From: Acanthaster planci
Taxonomy: Eukaryota > Echinodermata > Asteroidea > Valvatida > Acanthasteridae
Assembly: GCF_001949145.1 (NCBI RefSeq)
Contig: NW_019091370.1
Span: 2,295,980-2,359,979 of the forward strand
DNA: 64,000 bases
Direction of reading: 5' to 3'
Of the stretch, positions 48,750 to 60,720 are shown piece by piece. Each line of letters opens with the position of its first letter. The first letter of the stretch is position 1. The notes beneath the pieces were generated by a model, which worked only from the letters and a program-made list of their open reading frames with translations, was not told the origin of the DNA and did not search any database. Both the position numbers and the translations under genes were made by a program.

Positions 48750-51700
48750 TGCAAACCATTCTATTCAGTGCAGCACAGTACTGTGGTGGATGGATCACAG
48801 AAGAGTTAGTCAGATGATATTGGGTACTCCACACATGTACAATGTACATGCACATGTACGAGAGATGTCACAGTTGACTACTTGCACAGTGTTCAATGTT
48901 TTGAGGATTGGAGAAGCATCCTATGGCCATCCATTCAGATCCAGTATGGGCTACTGCCCGACATGAATCCAAGATTTTCCGATGTAGGTTTCCAATATTC
49001 TCTGTCCCCGAATAAAATGCATGTCATGATTTACAGGAATGAGACTTGCAGCCCTGCATGGTGGACATGCTATGTAAGCGGTACTGTCTAGGTCAGAATA
49101 GAAAGTTTGCTGTAAGACAATGGAAGTCGACTTGATTTTTGACTTGTTGAGAGCCAGTCGTTTTAACTGGATGTTTCAAACAATGCACTCTGAGTCTTTC
49201 CAGTTCCAAATGGTGCACACAACACACTGTTCCAAAGGTCGAGTTAATACAACTGAATCTTCACACAACCACATGACTCAAAAAAAGATACGCTACAACG
49301 ATGAACCTTCCCTACTTTGCATGTACAGGAGTCAAACATAATTGAACTTTGCGCAGTGCAAAATACTTAAATGTCTGAAGATCTATCTTATCTACAGCAT
49401 TTAAACACTCTACATCGGTTGCATAACAGCACCAGACAGGTGTATTACTCCCCGTCCCCCATATTCCCTTTTTTTTTTCATTTGTTCCTTTCTAAGAGTT
49501 CAGCATAAGCTCTTCACAGCTAGGGAATGCAACATCTACACATATCTAACTCATAAAAAGTGGCCAGTTTCAGAAACGTTTTGCCTTTTGCCTCCTCCAC
49601 AGACCAAAAACCTTGATAAGGAGCGGCAGTAAAAGTTCAGCATGGACAGCATCTTTTCCCTGAAATAAAAAAGAATGAATGAAGATGACAATGGAACCCT
49701 AGTCTAATTTGCATTTACTTTGACATGGTGCCACTTCCACAATTGGCCAGCTAAAACTCAGGTTAAGTCCCAATCAATGGTTTTTAACAGCTGAATGTCA
49801 CTGGGGGGGGAGAAGATCATGGTCCTCACAAATGACTAGAATTGTTTATAAATCACAGATCAGTAGGCATTTCTATTGATGACAGGTCGAGCACCACACA
49901 TTTACATCATTTACTAACAGAGACAGGGTTGCAAAATGCTGAATGACCCTTACAGTTTCTGTCTCATTCAAGAGACAGACTTCTTGGCATCATCTGATTC
50001 TAAATGCTTCTGATAATCCAAAGGCGGCAAGAAAAAAACAAAGTGTGAAATTGTCACTGCAGGACTGTGCTAAAACGCTGCCAAACCAAAAAATACAACA
50101 GCACTCCCTGTCTTTAAAATGTAACCACAAAGTTGGCCTTATTGGGGGTCCCATTCATGTACCTGTTAGAGGAACACAACTCCAGGGCCATTTGATATCA
50201 TTAACCCTCTCCAGACAAAGTGCACATAAATATCACATAACCCCCTGGTTTAATTTGGTTGCCTTGGAGAAATTTACAAGTGGGGGAAGGGGGAGACAAT
50301 GGCGATCATCCAGGGGCTGGACAGGGCTTTGTCCTGTAATCTACCTTGTCTAGTGTCTAAAGATAGACTGGTTTCCCCTATGGTCTGGAGGCGTCACTAC
50401 TGTTTCTTTGACAGAGAGCAGAACCCTGCATTGTGCAAGGTTCCCTGGAAGATAATTTCTGGGTGGACATCTGACATCCTGCTGGAGATCTTGCTTTGCA
50501 GCTTCTGTACGCTTACCCATACTTATTGGAGAGGTTGAAAGGAGGGGATAGATTGTTGGTGGTGGCAAACTATTCAAGCAGACTTCACACCCTAGTTGGG
50601 TTTCAAGGCTTGGATTATGACTGAGTGCATACATCAAAATGAAACCGATGCTCTGAGGACGCTTCAAGTTCTTTTAGGATGAATTTAGCAAGCACCGATC
50701 TGAGAGGGCCCCAATATGAGTTCAGCAGATGGGTAAAATCAGGGAAGAAACAGCTTCCATAGGGCTTATGAATACTTCTAGCATGTAATACATCATAGCA
50801 CCAATTGTTCCATGCCATCTGGAAAAACTCTCACTTTACAACAAATTTTAGCTGGTAATTACATGTAGTCATTTTGAGGGCAATTTTTATTTTTGGAAAT
50901 CTCGGTATCATCTCCAGCTTTTGCTTCAGGTCCCTAACTTGAGAAGATCTGGTTTCATACAATGCCATTCTTGAATGGGGCGGTTATGCCTAAGTCCACA
51001 AACCGACACTGATATTTGGAATGTTTGCATTTAGTTCAAACAACAGAGATGTCTGAACAGCAGATGAGGCTGAAGTCAGAGATGAAGCTGCGGTTTGGAA
51101 AAAAATATGGCAACAGCATCCCAGGTGGTGAGATACTTTGGAGTACACAATCTGTCTGTGTCAACACTTCACAATAATTACACGTACATGTACATGCATC
51201 CATTTCTTTCAAAACATGAGAACGGAGTCTGCATGCTCAACAACAAGCATCCTGTGGGGGTGATCAGTTAATAGTCATGAGCAATAATCCCTTGATTAGG
51301 TCAACACGGGTGTCAATGTCAACAGCTGGCAATGGGAGGGGATGCCAATGGCCCCACAAAAAGCTGTGTGTGATTATGCAGATGAATATAGCAGATGACA
51401 CAGATCTGAAAATAAAGGGGAAATCGGAGGATCTAACCAGACCTGAAATTTCGTGTTCAAGAATGCTTTTTTAAAAATGGAGTCCCTACTGAGCTATAGA
51501 AATTCCTCTGTTAGACGGTCAATCCTTTAGAGCTGTCAGAATACTGTGGACAACTGTGACTTTCATTATCAACCATGCCACACTTTGATGTGGAAAAGTT
51601 CACTTATTAACAGGTTACACTTAGAACTGTGATGATTAATCAAGTGTTTGGATAATTGATTATCACATATTTAAATATATACATTCCCTTTAGAAATTAA

Positions 51701-52232
51701 ATATTCAGAGGCAAAAACCAATTACACAAAACAAAACACTGAATTATTCATTACACATTTACCAGTTCATTCTTAAAAAGCATATTTCAAGGTAACTGCA
51801 TGCAAATGTAGCTGCTTGAAGCAATATGCCAGGATTTGGTATAACTGAATATTTAATTATTTGACTGAATGACAGGTGGAATATTTGAAGATTGAATTCT
51901 TCAAATTAACTCGGCCTTAGTGTTCGCATCGCATCACTAAAGTCCAATGCATCTCCCATATCTGTTGAGCTTCAAAAGAGCTTCTGCTGTTCCTTTCAAC
52001 TTCAGTCTGTTTTTTCTCGTTCAATGGCTCGTGAAAGTCATGTTGAATCTGCACTGAACACCACTGACTGTTCGCACGGCTGGCTGCAAAGACTGCCAAA
52101 TGCACACATGAGACCCACTTTGTGACAATTAGTCGGAAGTTACCAGAGCACTTGTGAGCTTCAGTTTGTTCTGGAATGAGCAGATTGAGCTGTTTGTTGT
52201 GATGTAGAGACTAATCCGATTAGACGCTCATA
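48750..52232. other. Non-coding stretch, no gene recognised
   Basis: A frame of 136 codons (49943-50353, +) and one of 105 (50350-50667, -) overlap and match nothing known. TACATGTA lies at about 50861 and 51184. Positions 51640-51900 are very AT-rich. No RNA gene or transposon was recognised. Confidence 0.55.
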
Positions 52233-52370
52233 ACTGCGGTGGCACCGCACTCACACGCACATTCTTCAGCTTGATGCCCGCGTGCATTTGGCAAATCATG
52301 ATACCCTATTGGTCGAAGAGGCATGTAACGCATGCGTTCCACTTGTCCACGAGCGTTGTGCCACCGCAGT
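52233..52370. mobile_element. Short inverted-repeat element (MITE-like or long hairpin), 138 bp
   Basis: ACTGCGGTGGCAC (52233-52245) is matched by its exact reverse complement GTGCCACCGCAGT (52358-52370). Beyond 13 perfect bases the arms keep weak similarity (GCACTC against CGCTC). The left arm also contains an internal dyad, GCGGTGGCACCGC (52236-52248). The 138-bp unit is CG-rich compared with its surroundings, including GCATGCG and GCCCGCGTGC words. A target duplication is not clear. It may be a miniature transposon or a structured single-copy element. Confidence 0.5.
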
Positions 52371-54039
52371 AATGGCTTCTAATTCTGGTGGTCGAATAAC
52401 ACTATATGTGAGTATCTGTCACTTTTGCTATTGGTAACCTAATAGATCTTACTTAACCGAATAAACACGGACGTTATGAGGGTGATGGATTTTCATATTG
52501 ATTTACACTGTACAAGTTTCTTTGAAAGGCCTTGAACTACATGGTAACTCTGGCAACTTGTGACTCATTTTCACAGACTGAGTTACATTTATTTACATTA
52601 CATGGAGTGAAACAACCAGCTCTACTGGCATCCTTGCAGTGAGCCAGCTCTGCACATCAACAGCACACGCCCAAAGTCAAGCGCTTCGAAGATCATTTGA
52701 GAACAACCAAAGGCATGCTGTGGTCGGCCCAATTAGCACAGCCATACGCTGACTCATACACCCTCAACATGTTCGAACTCATGTGCTTTGTGCTGGAATG
52801 GCCTTGACCTTTTTTGAAACATCAAACAGGATCGTTGTCTTGCAAATAACATGAAAGAACTAGCATCTTTTCCGGGAGGGGATGAAACTCAAATGAAAAT
52901 ACAAATGGCCTGGTAAACTTCCTTCCATCTGAATCAATTTTTCTCAACTGCATATTTAGATTTTCACAGATAAGCACTGCTTGAAAAGAGTCGTACATGT
53001 AAGTTTTGCTGGGATTTGTTCAATACAAACTTTCTTCTGTTTCTCAATGTGGAAAAAGTAGAATACACTGTGCCAATTAGTCCATTATAACATCATTTCT
53101 GGTCACGGCATCATTTCTAAGAAAAAAAACTGAAGGAAATGTATGGCGCATTATCTGGACAAAGTGCCCATATCCAGTTACTGCACTGTCCACCTGTAAC
53201 TTATCTACTTCCCCAAGACACAAACTGTGGCTACTGAAGCTTCCCCTCCTCCCCCACCCAAAGGACAGGTGCTGAGGAACAGGTGCAGGAAAATGTGACA
53301 AACACAGATGGCCCTGTGGGCTCACTGTTCTTAATTCTTATTAGGGAGGACAGAGTTGGTATCTGTCCCCTCCTGTTGGATTGATTGAGCCATGTTAGGC
53401 TTCTTGGAAGTTTACTGGATGTGATGCGAAAAACATCAAGAAAATGTTTCCCCCCTATCATAAAATCCATTTCATTTTTTTCAGGGGGAGGGGGTTGAAT
53501 TTCCCACTGCCATCTGTGAAGCTATACATTTGTTTGCAGATCAAAGACAAACTTGATCGTTTCGAAATGTCTGATCTCCTATATATGTACCATGTCAAAT
53601 GTTACATATGGTACATATACAAAATGGGGAAAAAAACATTAAAAAGGGGGTGAAATCCAATTTCCCTATCCCTACCTGGCCTTTTCAAAGTTCAATGTAC
53701 ACGTATGTATACAGTGATTTCTGTACAGGCAGTTCGGATATCACTGGTGCCAGGAATCTGCAACCCACAGGTAATCTTGACAATCAGGATTTGAGAGGGA
53801 TTAGTTTGGTGTACCTGGTAGGTTTATCTGTGGAGGGCATGCCATAACTGCCTAAGACCTCCTGGAGCCCATGGTATGAGCCCGGAGTGTGGAACACACC
53901 TTGATGGAGTGGGGTGTTGGTAGGGAGTGGCGGAGTATCGGATATGGGGCTGAACAGGTGAAGCATCCGCAACCCCTTGACCTCACTACAGTTATAGGAG
54001 TAGCGGTAATCATGGGCCCTTTCACACTGCCCCAAATCT
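52371..54039. other. Non-coding stretch, nothing specific seen
   Basis: AT-rich sequence with a G-run near 53486 and a TACATGTA word near 52993. Chance frames only. Confidence 0.55.
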
Positions 54040-54054
54040 CTTGTCTTGGATGTG

Positions 54055-54150
54055 GGGCATGTGGCCTTGTGGGTCAGGTTTCTGACTTCCAATCATAGGG
54101 TCCAGTGTTTGAATCAAGACGTTGGTAACATGTTGTGATCACGCGTAGGT
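54055..54150 (+). mobile_element. tRNA-derived SINE head fragment
   Basis: An A-box-like GTGGCCTTGTGGG (54061-54073) and a B-box-like TGTTTGAATCA (54106-54116) lie at tRNA-like spacing around GTTTCTGACTTCCAATCATA (about 54078-54097), a tRNA-anticodon-arm-like segment common in invertebrate SINE heads. It is followed by ACGTTGGTAACATGTTGTGA. The B box is degenerate (the usual CG is lost), so internal promoter activity is doubtful. A TACCGGTACATGTA palindrome follows at 54175-54188. Confidence 0.65.
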
Positions 54151-56596
54151 CAATTTAATATTCCTTCATGCATGTACCGGTACATGTACACATATTTGAC
54201 TACTGTATCTCCACCCAGGAGTGGAAATGGCTGACTGTAAGATTTCTTGGTACCTGGACCGATCCTCCAACGAATTGAGTTAGGGCTGCGCAGTCTCCAT
54301 GTCCTACTTCTTCAACAAGCTGTTGATATTTAATTCTATTGTTGGAGATAAAAGCAGCCAGTTGTACATTCCTAGTTATAATCTCCTCTAATCCGTGTCC
54401 AAACCGGCATGTCCCTACTTGTCCAGTCTGACTTGCAATACCATCTGACATGTGTATTTACGAGATTAATGCATATTTGCAAACAAACAAAAAATGCAGA
54501 GCTCTCTTTTGGGGGTATTCCAATGGAAAAATTCCAAAGGGCGGATTACTTGGTCAGGGATTTTGGCAGTCTATCTTTTGACATGATATGGTACGGTTCG
54601 GGTTGCATTGTTTGGAACCTTGTGAAGTACCTGGGCAGTGTGTGCAGTGGCTTGAGCAAGGCTACACAAACATTTGCAAGGAGAGAGAACTGTCTGGAAT
54701 GGAAGGGAGAGTTTGCCCTGGGAGTCTGAGAGGTGTAGAGAAACTGAACTGAGACTTGTACATGATGAGTCATGTACCGGTACATGTATCTTCAGACATC
54801 CAAAACTGTTTTAGATACTGGAGATTACAGGCGAGCAGGTTGTCCCGGTGAAATTCAAGTAATCCTGAAAGTCAGCAGAACAAGCTCAGCTCAGCATACA
54901 CGGAACAACTAACTAACTAATGTGTACCCAACATCTGAATATTAAGAAAATAGAAATGAACACAACAAAGTCACAGTGCTTGAAAAAGCATGGAAGTTTT
55001 CACACTTGTATGTTTGTGTGTTTTTATACGTGATTGTATGTTTGTATTATAAAGCAAACATCTGCATTTGGTGGAAACTTGGGCCATTGTTTAAAATTTG
55101 CAGGCTAGAATGCTGACACGTGAAACCTGAGAGTCCTCCAAAAATGCTTAACTTATACAGTTTACAAAGCAAATTCATATTTCAGACAAGGTGAAAACGG
55201 AAACATGCGCGTTTTGGCACAGCATTCATTCATGTCCATTTTGAATGGCATTTATTTATCTCCATTTCAAATGGCATGTGAACAAAAACAACATCAAAAT
55301 GTGTGGATAAGTACAGATGGACACTGCTGTGTGAGGTACTTTCGTTCTTGAAAAACATGTACATGGTTGGGGAGGAGGCAATTGAAAAAAACAAAAGTTT
55401 GACAGATTCCAACCAGAGGCGCCAGCAACATTTGTCAAGTGGATGTCTATGACTTGTTCTATTCTGCTAAGCCTTTACAAGATGTCTGGAGAGGTTACTA
55501 TTGAGCTTGGCAGAGTGCAACAAAGTGGCTCTTGAAAAAAACAAACCCCAAACTGCATTTGCAGGGAGGCAGGGCTTCAAAAGGCTTGAAAAAAAAAAGG
55601 AAAAAAGGGTGTCATATTCGTTGGATACAAGTCTGAATACAAAAAACTAACACTGAGCGAGGGTGCCCGCAAAACAGAGCAAACACAAACTGATGGGTGC
55701 TTAGACAGGCTTAGAAACCACAACAACCTTCACAAACATCATTCAGGGTATTGTCTCAATGAGACTTGCGCTGTACTAGTGGACAATTTCCAACCAGATG
55801 TCAATGCTGCTTTTGTATCCTCCTCTGAACACGTTTTGGGCAGTTGTTTCCCTGTCAACACTTGAGTCTGGCTCTTCAAGGAAACAACACTATTCATCTC
55901 AAGTGAGTTACATGTAGTTGGTGCATCCAGGAAGCGCAGCGCTATTTAAACCTGTTGACGAAATCGCTTGCACTGCAAAGCTCGGTAATAATTTGCTAAT
56001 ACTCTGGCCCAGTTGTTGAACGATGTCGGTTTTCACAAATCTTGTTTTTTACAACAACAAAGTGCCAAAGTAACCATTCCACGTAACAGTTTCTGTCAAG
56101 AAGTTGTGTAAAGTAACTTCCACCACCACCTGAAAGTACTGGAGAACACATACATGTATTGAATCCTGCCGACTGAGAGAAAATACTGTCCGAAATGTAG
56201 AGTACCCGCGGTTCTTTTCAGAACCATAGAGATATATTTCCATGGTGCTACCACAAACCTTTAACTTAATATATATCAAATTACTATGTTACAATGAAAT
56301 TTCTTACCTCTTGATAATTATGTATTTGAAAAAATGGTATACATGTTACTTGTAGTTCAAAAGGTGTGTTTATGGAAAACTGCTTTATAAAAACAGGAAG
56401 GCGTGAACCTAAATTTTAAAACCAAAATCCAATCTATCAGTCTTTATTAACTTGTGAAGTAAGTTTTTTTACATGCACCAGAACTTGATATAACACCATG
56501 AGATATGACAAGAACAAGTACAACAATATAGCAATGAAAACATAAAAGTAAGCAAATACATGATTACAAAAATACACAAACCGTGCATTAATTTGC
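54151..56596. other. Non-coding stretch, nothing specific seen
   Basis: TACCGGTACATGTA occurs at 54175-54188 and again at 54775-54788, exactly 600 bp apart with unlike flanks. The A-run at 55592-55606 is low complexity. No gene, RNA gene or other element was recognised. Confidence 0.55.
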
Positions 56597-56740
56597 AATA
56601 TTTCTGTTTCTCTTCTATTGTCTGAAGCTTACATGGCCAATGCAAGGCAACATGTACGGTATATTCACAATATTTCTGTTTCTCTTCGATTGCCTGAAGC
56701 TTACATGGCCAATGCAAGGCAACATGTACGGTATATTCAC
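56597..56740 (+). repeat. Recent 72-bp tandem duplication
   Basis: Two adjacent copies (56597-56668 and 56669-56740) each run from AATATTTCTGTTTCTCTTC to ATGTACGGTATATTCAC. They differ at only two sites (CTATTGT against CGATTGC in the middle). No third copy is present on either side. The unit contains AAGCTTACATGGCCAATGCA, including a CCAAT core. Because 72 is divisible by three, a repeated 24-residue peptide appears on the - strand; this is incidental. Confidence 0.92.
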
Positions 56741-57539
56741 CTACTTGCACGTTTGGAAACAGATGATGAATGTAGCTAATATCCTGCTATTTGAAACAGG
56801 CCCTTTGCAGACAATTTATGCCCTAGACAAACTGAAGTCACAGGTTTCAGACATTTTGCATGAATATGGACAGGTAATGATGACCGGCTTGCATGTGTGA
56901 TGCTGTATCTTTTGGTGAATTTGAACTTCCGACATTTCATAAATGTAGCCAAAATCTGAAAAATGTTCTCTCTTCAATGACAAATCAAACAAGCCTCTCC
57001 AATCACGGGGTGAAATGAATGTTACTATGCAGCTGTCTAGACACATGAAAGGCACTGACATTCTATTAGCATTCATTCCCAGCTTCAGTTGGGATCACCA
57101 ACTAATCCAAAACAATAAAAGTTTAATTAACATGACCAACAACTGCATCTGGGGCTATTTACACAAGACCCCCCCTTCCTGCTGAAAAGTTGATGTTTCC
57201 CTGTGTGAATGATGAAAGTACTGAGAGCGTACATGTCTCCAACACCCTCCCATCCCAGGCACGGGGAGCAGGCAGTTGAGAGTCTTGTAAAGCTGACAAC
57301 AAACGGGGAGCCTACGCCGTGCCAACACGTGTTTCCGCACATGCTGACATTTTGCAGAGCGCAGGAGAACTACTTGTATATGAGATTTTTTTTCCCCCTG
57401 TCTCTCTGTCTCTGTTGACACGTCTCGGGGCTCCGCACTCGCATGAGCCCCGATCCCGCAGTGCCTCACCCAGGGGCCCGAAGCCACGACCAGAATTGAA
57501 AATCAGCTCTCTGCCCCCCCCCCACAAAACAGGGGCAAC
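56741..57539. other. Non-coding stretch, no gene recognised
   Basis: Frames of 82-110 codons at 57155-57567 on both strands overlap and match nothing known. The region has a C-run at 57515-57523 and CG-containing sequence at 57300-57480. Confidence 0.5.
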
Positions 57540-57810
57540 TCATCATCACATCTATTTCCATTTGTAATCAGAAGCCAATGGGGTGTGACCGTCTGGACTT
57601 CAATGGGGCCACACGGGAGAAGCCGGACAGGGGGGGTGAGCACAGACCTGGAACGGTAGGGCCTTTGAGGTGCGACAGTTGTAGGGGCCCCGATGCCCCA
57701 TTATCCGTTATTGATGATGACAGCTTTTTCATTACCGGTAAGAAATATGAAGCTGGACCGTGCTATGAATTCATGAGGAGGAACAGTGCGGCTGTGTCCT
57801 TCAGGGAAGG
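57540..57810. promoter_or_regulatory. Candidate conserved non-coding block
   Basis: Repeat-free sequence with CCATTTGTAATCAGAAGCC, AAGCCAATGGGG (CCAAT), GATGCCCCATTATCCG, TTATTGATGATGACAGC and CTTTTTCATTACCGGTAAG. The TGATGACAG word resembles a MEIS/TALE-type site (TGACAG). It also holds one TACCGGTA (57733-57740). A 79-codon frame is open through it (57578-57817, +) but resembles no protein, so an exon is not excluded. Confidence 0.25.
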
Positions 57811-59434
57811 AGAATAGAGTCCACAACTGTCACATTTGCTTGGATCGAGAAAAGATCACTTGCGTATTCCAGTCTGCAAACAAAGAGCTGTGTCATACTG
57901 ACATCAACTGTGACAATTATAGATTTTCCTAAACCGTACATGTACTTAGTGCAAGTTGGCTGCATATGAACAAATTGGTTGATGCACAGGTTATATATAG
58001 TTGAGTGGAAGTTACAATGATATTACAGCAACAGTTTAGGGGGCCCCCACCCACAGATCCGCTAATAATCTATAGAGCTGATTCTGTGTTGGTGTACACG
58101 TACAGGTGCCGGTAGAAGCTAAGCCTGAAATATGATGCCCGAATTTCATTAATGCACAAATGAGATTTCATAGAAAAAGCATTTGGAATTACAAGTTGTA
58201 GGAAATTTATCCGCTTATCTGCTTCATCTGCAGTGTTAACATAGGTCTTCTGCCAGAGTGATTTCTTTTAGTTGTCTACCAGTGGGTCATGGCCACGAGC
58301 GTATGGCTATTTAGAGAAGAAAAAGTTCAAATAATCGTGATTTATTAGTAAACAATGTAGGGCAGTGCTGATTACTCAAATATTTAGATACTTGATTGAT
58401 TTTTTTTTCAGAGCCAAAACTTGGGAGGTGAAAATCAGAAAATCAAAAAAGGCAGAAATTAAATTACCTCTTTACAAAAATTGCACATTTCAAGGGGTTA
58501 CAAGTAAACCTACCGGTAACAGCAGCACAGTACAACAACAGCTCAATGAGGCCAAAAACTACAGCTCTTTTTTACTCTGTGTAAAATGTACCGGTACATG
58601 TAGATATGTTTTGGTTTTGCTTCGGGGGAAGTTGATAAAACTGATGACTATTTCGTTGAATGGAAAGTCCAAAATTTGAACATACGGTATAATTATTTGA
58701 AAAGATTCATCCTTCAAAACTGGTCTGCAGAAGCAATAAAAAAAAAAAGACGCTTATTTTGATCAAAAGAAAAGGGACAATCAATAATGAAATTTCGAAT
58801 TGTCTGACAATGTACATGAAGACCGATGTCCGCCTTGCTCCAACATGTACATGTACAGCAATGTTTCAGAGGTTACTGCAATCAAATGATTAGTTTTTCT
58901 TTGAGAGAAGTCACCTGACCCAAGGGCTACAAGGAAGAAACAGGTAGAACAAAGGGGAATGATAGGAAAGGAAGGCAATCACGTGGAGTGTGGAATGCCC
59001 TGCTATATTTATATTTGTCAAAGTGTTTAATTAAAATTTTCCAACTTGTTTTGAATGTTTCCACAAATGGAAACATAAAATTGAGAATATTTCTGTGACC
59101 AATACTGAACAAAGACAAGAGGTAATGAGGACTGGCCTTCAATTGGGACTCCACTGTGCCTGAGTTGATGGGGGTATAGTTAGGGCACTTTGGACTGAAT
59201 GCTGTCTACTTCTACAGTATCAATCTGCAGCATTGAAACAGGAACCAGATCAGCCTTTAACAAGTGGGTCTTGGATATTATTTTCCATACACAGAGTCCT
59301 TCTGGGGTATGAATCTCCAAAAAATAAAGAGAAAAATATTAATGGAAAGTATATGTAATGTAGGATCTGATTACACAAAATAAAGAAGGAAAAGAAAGAA
59401 CCAAATAATTGAAAAAAAACCCCAAAGTTACGAT
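57811..59434. other. Non-coding stretch with palindromic words
   Basis: TACCGGTA lies at 58511-58518 and 58589-58596, the second fused to ACATGTA. TACATGTA lies at about 57938 and 58847. AT-rich homopolymers occur near 58400 and 58739. No gene or RNA gene was recognised. Confidence 0.55.
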
Positions 59435-59435
59435 T

Positions 59436-59505
59436 GCTGCAGGGCTCAAACTCTGTCTACATGCTTGCTGGGCAGCGTTTGTATCAGTGAGCTACCGCAG
59501 CAACT
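59436..59505 (-). mobile_element. tRNA-like sequence (SINE head or tRNA pseudogene), antisense
   Basis: On the - strand, GCTGCGGTAGCTCACTGA resembles a tRNA D-arm with an A box, and GAGTTTGAGCCCTGCAGC (59453-59436) resembles a T-arm with a degenerate B box. The 5' GTTGCTGC and 3' GCAGCAAT ends can pair as an acceptor-like stem. The B box lacks the invariant TTCGA core (it reads TTTGA). A TTTTTTTT run follows the 3' end on this strand (59420-59413), as in pol III terminators. The sequence is too degenerate to call a working tRNA. Confidence 0.55.
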
Positions 59506-60179
59506 CAGGGACCTTGTAAAAAGTAAACAACTTATACCATTAGCAATGATTAAAGTGCAATGCCATAATTACTGGTATAGGATTTGGAAGTTGTGTTAAA
59601 GCCATTGTAACTACAGCCACTAAAGGCTGTTTTTGGCAAGAACCTGACAATGATACTGAAAACATGACCCTGGTAAGGGTACACGTACAGAGTATGGAAT
59701 AGCCTTGCTGGTGCTAAATGTCCCCTCCAAGTCCTCCAAGTTTAATAGGGTTGATGCAATGTGAGCCCCCCCCCTGTGAGCCTCCTCGACTGTGATATCT
59801 CCTTGAGAGAGCTACATATGATGTACTGGTACACATGCCTCATGAGGCTACCAGGTGAGAGTGCCTCTTTTCGTGGTAGAGGCTGCCAGGTGAGAGGGGC
59901 AGGCATGTTGGCCCGACAGGGCCCCGGGTGGCCCCTCCAACAAACAAACCCCCTAAACATACCCAGGACAGAGGGACACAAAATCCTGAGCACCTGCTGG
60001 ATTTTTTTCCCCATTTTGAGTTTCTTCACCTTTCATGTATGGGTCTTTGAGGGACACTTAAGCCAGACAGTCCCAATTCCACATTGATAAAAAAAATATC
60101 TGTTTTCCACAGAAGTTTTTCTTCATGGAATATGACAACCTGTGACAAATGACCATTCACCCTCGTTTGTGGAAAGGGG
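59506..60179. other. Non-coding stretch, nothing specific seen
   Basis: Frames at 59742-60029 (-) and 59761-60087 (+) overlap antisense and match nothing known. A repeated GCCAGGTGAGAG / CCAGGTGAGAG phrase occurs at about 59849 and 59885 as a short direct repeat. Confidence 0.5.
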
Positions 60180-60720
60180 GGGACTGTTATCCCAAATAAC
60201 AGGTTGCCTAACTATCACACCTCGCTCACAATAGAGACCCCCCTCCAAAACAAGATAAAAAAATCCCCGCCTTTTGAAATCCTGCAACAAGGAGAAGCCC
60301 AGTCCCCAGCAACGGTCATTTATCTCTCTCGATGTGGGATATGTTGTCCAAAATCAGAGGATCAACAAGGGAGACAATGATTCTTGAAGGAATAACAAAA
60401 AAAAAGGATGAAGGGGAGCCCTGGCGAGCTCAGCAGACTACTCACTCGGTTCTGCTAACGGAAATGGGGGACAACAACAACATTTGCTCTTGCTGGACGT
60501 AAGCGGATCAAGCGTGCTAAATCCCATGGTGACTACATTGGAAGGGTACAACAGAAGCCTTTGAGGTTTAATGGAACATAGCTAAACTGCACCTGTGAAC
60601 AGGGTGCATCTCAGTCTCCTCTGCTCTCTCCTCCACCCGGCGGCGGCGGCGGCGGTGTCCCCCAAAACCGGAGAAGAATAGCCAGCTTATCTCAGGTAAG
60701 CTCTTGTTTACACCTCCAGG
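60180..60720 (+). promoter_or_regulatory. Candidate regulatory block / 5' non-coding exon with CGG tract and splice-donor consensus
   Basis: Repeat-free, CG-containing sequence leads to a (CGG)6 tract at 60638-60655, then a CCAAAACCGGAGAAG segment, and ends in TCTCAGGTAAGC. In that last word CAG|GTAAG (60693-60700) is a perfect metazoan 5' splice site. Triplet CGG tracts followed by a strong donor are typical of 5' untranslated first exons. No start codon with a convincing coding frame precedes the donor and no TATA box is obvious, so a non-coding first exon on the + strand is the most that can be suggested. Confidence 0.3.

Noticed and set aside
56469-56750. Protein with a 24-residue internal repeat
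   Set aside because: The peptide repeat merely reflects a 72-bp DNA duplication in an AT-rich non-coding region.
59436-59505. Working tRNA gene
   Set aside because: The T-loop core is degenerate (TTTGA instead of TTCGA) and the arms do not pair well enough. It is better explained as a SINE head or tRNA pseudogene.
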